The notes under the pieces: generated by a model
Seen by the model: only the letters and a program-made list of their open reading frames with translations
Databases searched by the model: none
Told to the model about the DNA's origin: nothing
From: Azospirillum sp. B21
GTDB lineage: Bacteria > Pseudomonadota > Alphaproteobacteria > Azospirillales > Azospirillaceae
Length of the DNA: 64,000 nt
Direction of reading: 5' to 3'
Assembly (NCBI RefSeq): GCF_008364825.1
Contig: NZ_VTTO01000015.1
Coordinates: 62,001 to 126,000 of the forward strand
Program-made: the position numbers and the translations under genes
Shown here: positions 21,701-28,468 of the stretch, piece by piece
Numbering within the stretch: position 1 is the first letter of the stretch
How the letters are laid out: every line of letters begins with the position of its first letter

Positions 21701-22957
21701 GGCTCCGCCAAGCTCGACGAGGCGGAGCGCCTGCAACTGGCCGGTGCGGTCCTCCGCGCCGCCATTGAAACCGAAGGTGCCCTGGAGGAGCCGCATTTCC
21801 TGCTTTACGGCGCCGAGTCGATGCCGCTGGTCGCGGAGGCGGCGGAGCTGGCGCAGCACGCCCGGACGCTCGGGCAGGCGGCGGACCGGCTCGCCGCCCT
21901 CGACCCGCTCGCCCCGCCGCAGCGGGTGCATGAGGAGTTGGAGGCGCTGGGCTGGCCGGTGCTGGACCGGGAGGATGCCGCCCCCCGCCCCACCCTGGCC
22001 CGCCTGCGCGCGCTGGCGGTCGCGGCGTCGGCCCAGGCCGCCCTGTCGAGCAAGGGGGAGATCTACCCGCGCGGCATGGTGCCGGACCGCACGCTGCGGC
22101 TGGCCGCCGGCTCCCTGCTCGGCCCCCGCATGCTGACCGAGGAGCAGCTACGCGAGCGTGTGCGCGGCCGCTATCCCGACGCCGCCCCGCTGCCCGCCCG
22201 CCCGGCGCTGGACGGCCTGCTGGAACAGGCAGGGATCGGCCGGATATGGCGCGAGCACGGCATCGGTCCGGACGCCGGCGACAACGAGCCCGGCTATTAC
22301 GCCGACACGGCCAGCCCCGGCCATTCGTCCGGCTACAGCTCCATCCACCGGCTGATGACCGAGGGGCCGGCGGTGGACGAGACGCCCGACGTCCTCGCCG
22401 CCCGCCAGTTGGAGGAGAAGTTCGCCTATGCCCGGCGCACCGGCGGCTTCCTGGCGCTGACCGTCGATCCCCGCCACTACCGGGATGCGGAACGGGCGCT
22501 GGTGGAGCGCTTCCCGCTGAAACGCCTCAGCCTCGACCGCCTGATGCTGGACGCCATGCGGGCGGAGGCCGACGGGCGCAAGGTGGACTGGTCGCTGGTG
22601 CTGCGCGCCGACGCCGCCGATCCGCAGAGCCGCGACTGGGGCAACCTGCAACGGCTGATCGGCTTCGCCATGCCGAAGATCGAACAGGCCCTGATGACCG
22701 CCGGGGAGCCGGTGCTGCTGACCGATTGCGGCCTGTTCGCCCGCTACGGCCTGATGGACCGCCTGCAGATCCTGCGCGATGCCTCCGGCACGGCGGGCGG
22801 CCCGCCGGGGCTGTGGCTGCTGCTGCCGCTGCCCGACGGCGGATTGCCGACCATCGGCGGCAAGGCGGTGCCGGTCATCGACGGCAGCCAGTGGGCGCGC
22901 CTGTCGGTCGCCTGGATCACCAATGCCCACCGCGCCGGCAGCCGCCCGGCGGCGTGA
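18770..22957 (+). CDS. pglW: BREX-2 serine/threonine kinase PglW
   Basis: This 1395-residue protein opens the BREX type 2 locus. Residues 1-200 form a NERD (nuclease-related) domain with NEVDALVL and the EIKSRPG motif. A first kinase-like domain (about 205-490) has a degenerate catalytic loop (FHRALSPHSIL, lacking HRD). A second kinase domain (about 510-770) has LGRGASADALLV, LVLKVA and an intact HRDIKPDN loop near residue 630, but DFS instead of DFG near 652. Residues about 793-847 resemble a helix-hairpin-helix DNA-binding segment (VLDRMGVHSVRDLLEV, ASGVGDRIRKEI). A long C-terminal region follows. The start is supported by AGGAAGAGG seven bases before the ATG. In Streptomyces, PglW is a kinase needed for phage growth limitation. 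The gene is followed after 142 bp by pglX. Confidence 0.93.
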   Translation: MAMGPQRWLTITESPFPWEREALEFLRGHLPDRDPWYAWSNVEFIDDEGKVNEVDALVLSPHGLFLVEIKSRPGRLDGDAHSWTWTTDGRRRTDDNPLILANRKARRLKGLLKGQSVVKRLKLGLPYISAVIFLSADGLDWQVDPSTALSTFGRRPSRSGEGIINALNNGLQTARPHPPITAEQANMVRRAIAEAGIRPSLRDRRIGDYELKRILAEGDGWQDWEGRHVTLDVARRIRLYPYSSASDEEARRALGRMAVREFQVLEGIDHPGLLRVRDYRDTERGPALIFDHDPRAIRLDLLMRDHLDLMGAELRLHIIRQLAETLKYAHGKRLFHRALSPHSILVRDVDQPLPRLQIMNWQTAAREASAAGTTHATTGTSHLDSYVEDPAKVYIAPEALSGGPQSGPHHDVFSLAAIAYHLFTGQPPAPSPLELAARLRSGSGLLVSDVVDGAMQSLVDLIRIGTHPEVPMRIASMDEFLERLAEVERDLQRGTPETTVDPSSAKPGERLEGGFTVVRRLGRGASADALLVQPDGDEGELVLKVALDPAHNDRLEAEAAALDKLHHTNIVSARRTLTVAGRTAILMESAGPQTLAQLLRAPGGLSLDLKRRFGEELLSAVDHLEQKGVAHRDIKPDNIGITEGKERRRLVLFDFSLARTSPDNIQAGTRPYLDPFLVLRRPPRWDLSAERFAAAVTLHEMMTGLLPSWGDGQSDAAMIDDEATIASDRIDPHLREGLTAFFDKALRRTPRERFDNAEDMLRAWRRVFDEAVTAPDDPDGFDAIARRVTATTPIADLGYSVEAQDVLDRMGVHSVRDLLEVPRRNIRLASGVGDRIRKEIRLKAKRLAQLRKDLAPGTPTPTDLGPADTDRPSIDRLAEMLIPGRPLGEETTEDQVLAVFLGLEAAAIPQDWPSVGEVASRCGIARTAVAAALAKGRERWQRQKALGTLRTDLRALLTLHGGVMTVAELTPQVLAMRGSAKLDEAERLQLAGAVLRAAIETEGALEEPHFLLYGAESMPLVAEAAELAQHARTLGQAADRLAALDPLAPPQRVHEELEALGWPVLDREDAAPRPTLARLRALAVAASAQAALSSKGEIYPRGMVPDRTLRLAAGSLLGPRMLTEEQLRERVRGRYPDAAPLPARPALDGLLEQAGIGRIWREHGIGPDAGDNEPGYYADTASPGHSSGYSSIHRLMTEGPAVDETPDVLAARQLEEKFAYARRTGGFLALTVDPRHYRDAERALVERFPLKRLSLDRLMLDAMRAEADGRKVDWSLVLRADAADPQSRDWGNLQRLIGFAMPKIEQALMTAGEPVLLTDCGLFARYGLMDRLQILRDASGTAGGPPGLWLLLPLPDGGLPTIGGKAVPVIDGSQWARLSVAWITNAHRAGSRPAA

Positions 22958-23099
22958 CCCCGGCACCCACCCCATGCCGCACCCCAAGGTAGCGGACGCC
23001 CAGGACGGCGGCGCGTGTTCATAGCGCCCGCCCCCGTCCCTGTGCTATTCCGGCGGCCCAAGTCCCATACCACTTTCGAAGACAGCGACCGGCAATTCC

Positions 23100-26000
23100 A
23101 TGATCGACGCCACCGCCCTGCTGAAAGACCTGAAGCGCCTGCTGCGCGCCCTGGAAACCGACATCCGGGAGCGGGTGACCGGCACCGCACTGGATGCGGA
23201 GCTGCGGGCCGACTGGCAGGCGGCGCGCGATGCCAAGCGCACCGCCCAGGCCTACACCGCCTGGCTCGACGAGGAGGTGACGCAGGCGGCGGTGCATTGG
23301 GTTCTGGGCTGCGTCTTCCTGCGCTTCGTCGAGGACAACGGGCTGGTGGACCGGCCCTGGCTGTCGGGACCGGGCGAGCGGCTGGAAATGGCGCGCGACC
23401 GGCACGAGGCATGGTTCCGCGCCAACCCGACCGGGGAGGAGCGCGACTTCCTGCTGGCCTGCTTCGCCGAGGCGGCGGAGTTGCCGGGGCTGGGCGCCCT
23501 GTTCGACCGGCGCCACAACCCGCTGTGGCGGCTGCCGGTGTCGGGCGACGGCGCCATCCTGCTGCGCGAGTTCTGGCAGCGCCGCCCCCCCGACAGCGGC
23601 GCGCTGGTCCATGACTTCACCGACGACACGCTGGGCACCCGCTTCCTGGGCGACCTGTACCAGGATCTGTCGGAGGCGGCACGCAAGCGCTTCGCCCTGT
23701 TGCAGACGCCGGAATTTGTCGAGGAATTCATCCTCGACCGCACGCTGGACCCGGCGGTGCGCGAGTTCGGCTTCCGCGAGGTGCGGCTGATCGACCCCAC
23801 CTGCGGCTCCGGCCACTTCCTGCTGGGCGCCTTCCGCCGGCTGTTCGGCCTGTGGTCCCTGCACGAGCCGACCCGCAACCCGCGCGACAGCGCGCAGAAG
23901 GCGTTGGACGCCGTCTGCGGCGTGGACATCAACCCCTTCGCCGCCGCCATCGCCCGCTTCCGCCTGCTGATCGCGGCGCTGACCGCCTGCGGCATCGCCA
24001 GCCTGCGCGGCGCCCCCGATTTCCGGGTGTCGGTGGCGGTCGGCGACAGCCTGCTGCACGGCAAGCGCTTCATGGAGGTGCGCGGCTGGCAGATGTCGCT
24101 GATGCCGGAGGACGGACTGGCCCACGTCTACCACGAGGAGGACCGCGAAGCGCTGGACCTGATCCTGGGGCGGCAGTATCACGCGGTGGTGGGGAATCCG
24201 CCGTATATCACGGTGAAGGACAAGGCGCTGAATCAGGCGTATCGGGAGCGGTATTCCACTTGCCATATGAAATACTCGCTTGGGGTGCCTTTCACGCAGC
24301 GATTTTGGGATCTGGCCATTGCAGGCCGTGAGGGTGCTGCCGCGGGCTATGTTGGCCTGATTACAGCAAATTCCTTCATGAAGCGGGAGTTCGGCAAAAA
24401 GCTGATTGAAGTGTTTCTGCCGGATCGCGACCTGACGCACATTATCAATACGGATGGCGCCTACATTCCCGGACACGGCACGCCGACGGTCATCTTGTTC
24501 GGGCGGAACCGACATGCGGTCGGAGATACTGTTCGGGCAGCTTTGGGGATCAAGGGGGAGCCGGGAACACCGGATGATCCCAGCAAAGGACTGGTATGGA
24601 CTTCCATTGTGACGCAGATCGATGCGCCAAGTAGTCAAAATACTTTTATTAACGTTGTTGATATGTCTCGGGACGCTCTAACTCAACATCCATGGAGCAT
24701 GGGCGGAGGCGGCGCATCAAATCTAAAAAACGAAATTGAAGGTATTTGCAGGATAAGAATCTCAGACACGTCACAAGACGTTGGAATAACAGCCGTTACT
24801 GGAGAGGATGATGCATTTCTATTTGGCGACATTTCTCACGCAAAGAGAAATGGTGTTATTGGCTTTGTAGAGTTTGTTAATGGAGATGCTGTGAGAGACT
24901 GGAGCATTGATGCACAATATGCAATATGGCCGTACAATGAGAAATATGAACCGGTTTCTCTGAGGGAATTTCGCACACTAGAAAATATTTTGTGGCCCCT
25001 CAAGCAAAGACTACTTACCAGAAAGAGATTTGGAACCCCGATGATTGCCAAGGGATTAACTTGGCATGAGTACCAGGAGCTTTACCAAACGAAGCTGAAT
25101 GACAGATTTAGTATATGTTTTTCTTTTGTTTCAACGCACAATCATTTCTCATTTGATATTGACGGCAGAATATTCAATAGATCATCTCCGGTCATAAAAC
25201 TAAAAAAAGGGTCTCATAAGAATGATTTTCTGGCGACTATTGGGATTCTCAATAGCTCAATCGCTTGCTTCTGGATAAAGCAAGTATCTTTTTTGAAAGG
25301 AGGCAGCGGAATCGGGCGAGGTGTTCAGGATGAGGCCTGGGAAAGTAGATACGAATTTGATGCCACCAAACTCCAATCCTTCCCCCTCGCCGAACCCTAC
25401 CCCACCGACCTCGCCACCGCGCTGGACAGTCTCGCCCGAGAGCTGACCGACGCGCTGCCGAAGGCGGTGATCGCCCGTGCCCTGCCGACCCGCGCCGATC
25501 TGGACGCGGCGAAGGCGCGCGCGCGGTCGATCCGCCGCCGCATGATCGCCTTGCAGGAGGAGCTGGATTTCCGCTGCTACCGCCTCTACGGCCTGCTGGA
25601 CGAAGCTGCCGAGCATCCGGCCCCGCCGGAGGTCGATCTGGGCGAGCGCGCCTTCGAAATCGTCATGGCCCGCAAGATGGCCGACGGCGAGCTGGAGACG
25701 ACGTGGTTCGACCGCCACGGCTCCACCCCCGTCACCGACATCCCCGCCCATTGGCCGGCCGATTACCGGGCGCTGGTCGAACGGCGCATCGCGCTGATCG
25801 AGGACAACCGCTGGATCGGTCTGGTCGAGCGGCCGGAATACAAGCGGCGCTGGCAGTGGGACGACCAGGGCTTCGACGCCGGCTGGGCGAAGCGGGAGCA
25901 GGCGGCGCTGAGGGACTGGCTGCTCGACCGGCTGGAGGATGGCCGCTATTGGTCGGGGGATCCCTCGCTGCTGCCGGTGTCGCGGCTGGCCGACATGGCG

Positions 26001-26735
26001 CGGCGCGACGCCGACTTCATGGCGATGGCGGAGCTGTACACCGGCCGCCCCGACTTCCAGGTGATGCCGCTGGTGGCGGAACTGGTGGCGGCGGAGTCCG
26101 TCCCCTTCCTGCCGGTCCTGCGCTACAGCGAGGACGGTCTGCGCAAGCGTAGCACCTGGGAGGAAACCTGGGAGCTTCAGCGCCGCGAGGACGCCATCGA
26201 CGCCCGCACCGGATTGCCGGAGGGCGATCCGAACCGGCTGACCCCGGAACAGGCGAAGGAGATGAAGGCGCGCGAGGTGGGCGACATCCCGGTCCCGCCG
26301 AAATACCGCACGCCCGACTTCCAGAAGACTGATTACTGGCGGCTGCGCGGCGGGCTGGACGTGCCGAAGGAACGCTTCGTCAGCTACCCCTTCGCCGAAC
26401 GCGACGCCGACGGCAGCCTGATGGTCGCCTGGGCCGGCTACGACCACCTCCAGCAGGCGACCGCGCTGGCCGCCCACTATCTCGCCATGAAGGAAAACGA
26501 GGGCTGGGGGGCGGACCGGTTGATTCCGCTGCTGGCCGGCGTACAGGAGCTTGTGCCTTGGTTGTTGCAATGGCACAACGATTACAACCCTGACTTCGGC
26601 GTCGGGCTGGGCAGCTACTACCGGGACTTCGTGGCGGACGAGGCGCGCGCGCTGGGTCTGACCATCGACGATTTGCGGTCGTGGACCCCGCCGGCGCGCG
26701 CCACCGCCCGCCGTGGCCGGAGAAAGGCGTCGTGA
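23100..26735 (+). CDS. pglX: BREX-2 adenine-specific DNA methyltransferase PglX
   Basis: This 1211-residue N6-adenine methyltransferase is the modification enzyme of the BREX-2 system. The SAM-binding motif DPTCGSGHFLLGAFR lies near residue 232 and the catalytic NPPY motif (NPPYITVKDK) near residue 365. The C-terminal half carries conserved BREX-2 PglX blocks (PEYKRRWQWDDQGFDAGWAK, VPWLLQWHNDYNPDFGVGLG). The stretch from about 24,600 to 25,370 (residues about 500-757), where the target-recognition domain is expected, is strikingly AT-rich compared with both flanks. The frame is open throughout, so the gene appears functional. It starts 142 bp after pglW, and its stop is 20 bp before the first accessory gene. 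Confidence 0.95.
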   Translation: MIDATALLKDLKRLLRALETDIRERVTGTALDAELRADWQAARDAKRTAQAYTAWLDEEVTQAAVHWVLGCVFLRFVEDNGLVDRPWLSGPGERLEMARDRHEAWFRANPTGEERDFLLACFAEAAELPGLGALFDRRHNPLWRLPVSGDGAILLREFWQRRPPDSGALVHDFTDDTLGTRFLGDLYQDLSEAARKRFALLQTPEFVEEFILDRTLDPAVREFGFREVRLIDPTCGSGHFLLGAFRRLFGLWSLHEPTRNPRDSAQKALDAVCGVDINPFAAAIARFRLLIAALTACGIASLRGAPDFRVSVAVGDSLLHGKRFMEVRGWQMSLMPEDGLAHVYHEEDREALDLILGRQYHAVVGNPPYITVKDKALNQAYRERYSTCHMKYSLGVPFTQRFWDLAIAGREGAAAGYVGLITANSFMKREFGKKLIEVFLPDRDLTHIINTDGAYIPGHGTPTVILFGRNRHAVGDTVRAALGIKGEPGTPDDPSKGLVWTSIVTQIDAPSSQNTFINVVDMSRDALTQHPWSMGGGGASNLKNEIEGICRIRISDTSQDVGITAVTGEDDAFLFGDISHAKRNGVIGFVEFVNGDAVRDWSIDAQYAIWPYNEKYEPVSLREFRTLENILWPLKQRLLTRKRFGTPMIAKGLTWHEYQELYQTKLNDRFSICFSFVSTHNHFSFDIDGRIFNRSSPVIKLKKGSHKNDFLATIGILNSSIACFWIKQVSFLKGGSGIGRGVQDEAWESRYEFDATKLQSFPLAEPYPTDLATALDSLARELTDALPKAVIARALPTRADLDAAKARARSIRRRMIALQEELDFRCYRLYGLLDEAAEHPAPPEVDLGERAFEIVMARKMADGELETTWFDRHGSTPVTDIPAHWPADYRALVERRIALIEDNRWIGLVERPEYKRRWQWDDQGFDAGWAKREQAALRDWLLDRLEDGRYWSGDPSLLPVSRLADMARRDADFMAMAELYTGRPDFQVMPLVAELVAAESVPFLPVLRYSEDGLRKRSTWEETWELQRREDAIDARTGLPEGDPNRLTPEQAKEMKAREVGDIPVPPKYRTPDFQKTDYWRLRGGLDVPKERFVSYPFAERDADGSLMVAWAGYDHLQQATALAAHYLAMKENEGWGADRLIPLLAGVQELVPWLLQWHNDYNPDFGVGLGSYYRDFVADEARALGLTIDDLRSWTPPARATARRGRRKAS

Positions 26736-26755
26736 CCAGCTAAGGAAGCGCCCGC

Positions 26756-27427
26756 ATGCCCGAACCCCTGGACCTGGACGGCTTAGGCAAAGGGGCGGCC
26801 CCGCCGCCCAGCCAAGCCATGAGCCGGGCCGAACGCCTCGAATCCGACGACCTCACCGTCGTGCTCGGCGCGTTCGGCCGTTCCGACCTCGACCCGCTGG
26901 TGAAGATCCTGGTCGAGAGGGAAGCCGGCGACAAGAGCGATCCGCTGAGGGAGTGCGACGCCTATAAGACGGGCGGCGGCGACCACCACCGTTATATCCC
27001 GCAGATCGTCGAAGAAATCCGCTGGTGGGGTAGCCACGACGTATTGGACGCCGGCGAGTTGCGCAGCTATCGGGCCGTAGTAGCCAACCTGTGCGGGAAG
27101 GTCGAGATTCCGGTGACGGACACCACCAGCGTGTTCGACATGGAACGGCTACTGGTCAAGGAACGGGTAGATGCGGACAAGCTGGGTGGCAGTTCCCTTG
27201 GTGACACTGTCGGTTCTGTGCTCAACGCGGCGGGCGTTGGCCTCGGTCTGATCCGTGCCATCGGTGCGGTTGCGATACCCGTCAGCGTGGGGATCGCCGC
27301 GTGGACGATGTGGGAGAAGATGGGGCCGGACTACAAGATGACCGGTCAATGCGTCATGGCAATCGCCGAAGCGCGTATGCGCCTGTGGTGCGCCGCCATG
27401 GCCGACGAGATGGAGGTGGTGGGATGA
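26756..27427 (+). CDS. YaaW/UPF0174-like protein (DUF3944 type), BREX-associated
   Basis: This 223-residue protein is not a standard BREX-2 component. Residues about 30-130 resemble the E. coli YaaW (UPF0174) pattern: a short L..L..LV.IL segment, then HHRYIPQIVEEIRWWG, an R-SYRAVVANLCGKVEIP block and ERLLVKE. The C-terminal part has a Gly/Ala-rich hydrophobic stretch (about 155-190), long enough for one or two membrane passes, followed by YKMTGQCVMAIAEARMR. The family has no established function. The ATG has AAGGAAG eight bases upstream. It lies 20 bp after pglX and overlaps the next gene by ATGA, so the two are coupled. The family call is by eye and moderate in confidence. Confidence 0.65.
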   Translation: MPEPLDLDGLGKGAAPPPSQAMSRAERLESDDLTVVLGAFGRSDLDPLVKILVEREAGDKSDPLRECDAYKTGGGDHHRYIPQIVEEIRWWGSHDVLDAGELRSYRAVVANLCGKVEIPVTDTTSVFDMERLLVKERVDADKLGGSSLGDTVGSVLNAAGVGLGLIRAIGAVAIPVSVGIAAWTMWEKMGPDYKMTGQCVMAIAEARMRLWCAAMADEMEVVG

Positions 27428-28377
27428 GCATCACGACGGTCAGCTTCGAAATTCCGGCCTGGGTGGCTGAGAAGCTCGCTACCGGCGAGTGGATCCTCCA
27501 TGGAGGCGAGTTTCGGAACACAGTGGGACACATCAAGGGCTTCCTTCGCGACGGAAAGGTCGTGGAACAGGCTCAGGAGCTTGCAGGCAACCTGCCTGCC
27601 GCCGCACTCGCCAACCCCGCCGTCATGGTCGGCCTGCAGGCGGTCAACACCGCCATCATGGTGGCCGGCTTCACGATGCTGGCGTCCAAGCTGACGGCGG
27701 TCTCGCAGCAGTGCGAAGCCATCCTGGAGCGGAGCGCCAAGACCGACCACAAGGTGGACTGGCTCCGCGACGCCGGTATCGCCGCCATCCAGTCCAAGAT
27801 TCTGGCCGGACTGGATGGGGCGCAGAGCGCGCACAAGCTGGGCAAGTCGGTCCTGCCCTATGACACCATGATCAACGAAGGCGCGCTGTTCTTCCGCCGG
27901 GTGATGAAGGACGCGCTGTCCCGCGGCGACGCGCTGCACGACACCGACATGTTCATCACCCTGGTGCTGCAGCACGCCATCGCCAGCATCGCGCGCGCCC
28001 GCTCGCAATGGCTCCTGCTGGGACCGGAGGAAGGGCTGGACGCGATGGACGCCGGCATCAAGGCCCACAACGAGATGGTCGCAGCATTGCAGAAGCCCTT
28101 CCGCGACCCCTTCACCGTGGACTCCCCCACGCTGGAGATGGGGCCGGAGCAGCGCAAGGCGCTGAAGACCCTGATCCCCGTGCTGAAGCAGGTGGCCCGG
28201 AGCTTCAACCAGCGCCGGGTGGAGCTGGAGACCTATGTCACCTTCGGCCTGATGGGTCCGCCCAGCGTCGAAATCGTCCGCCAGTTCGAACGCACCCCCG
28301 GCGCCTGCCTGCTGATCGAGGAGGTCGAGACGGTCGGCGTCTCCGCCGGCGGCATGGCCGGGGCGACCGCCGGGTGA
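27424..28377 (+). CDS. unrecognised protein coupled to the YaaW-like gene inside the BREX locus
   Basis: The ATG at 27424 forms an ATGA overlap with the preceding stop, giving 317 residues. I do not recognise a family. Visible features are a hydrophobic Ala-rich segment at about residues 58-85 (AALANPAVMVGLQAVNTAIM) that could associate with membrane, then a long mostly helical region with charged heptad-like stretches (TAVSQQCEAILERSAKTDHK). A C-terminal segment near residue 255 is rich in Lys and Arg. No catalytic motif stands out. Codon use and GC match the neighbours. Its position between pglX and pglY and its translational coupling imply a joint role with the YaaW-like protein, perhaps as an accessory or independent defence module. 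Confidence 0.75.
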   Translation: MSITTVSFEIPAWVAEKLATGEWILHGGEFRNTVGHIKGFLRDGKVVEQAQELAGNLPAAALANPAVMVGLQAVNTAIMVAGFTMLASKLTAVSQQCEAILERSAKTDHKVDWLRDAGIAAIQSKILAGLDGAQSAHKLGKSVLPYDTMINEGALFFRRVMKDALSRGDALHDTDMFITLVLQHAIASIARARSQWLLLGPEEGLDAMDAGIKAHNEMVAALQKPFRDPFTVDSPTLEMGPEQRKALKTLIPVLKQVARSFNQRRVELETYVTFGLMGPPSVEIVRQFERTPGACLLIEEVETVGVSAGGMAGATAG

Positions 28378-28387
28378 CCGGCAGGGT

Positions 28388-28417
28388 TGCGGCCGCCCGA
28401 AAGCTGTGGCGGCCGCA
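28388..28417 (+). terminator. hairpin with T-rich tail between the accessory genes and pglY
   Basis: A perfect 10-bp GC-rich stem (TGCGGCCGCC pairing with GGCGGCCGCA) surrounds a 10-nt loop, and TTTTCTATT follows eight bases after the stem. It starts 10 bp after the accessory gene stop and lies about 50 bp before pglY. This is compatible with an intrinsic terminator or attenuator that splits the BREX locus into two expression units. The gap between stem and T tract is longer than ideal. Confidence 0.5.
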
Positions 28418-28468
28418 TCCCGGCTTTTCTATTCTCCGCCCCCTTCGAACCCCGGACCGAGCTGCCGT

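Noticed and set aside
24600..25370. AT-rich block as a separate inserted gene or mobile element
   Set aside because: The pglX frame runs through without a stop and no inverted repeats flank the block; domain exchange is the simpler explanation.
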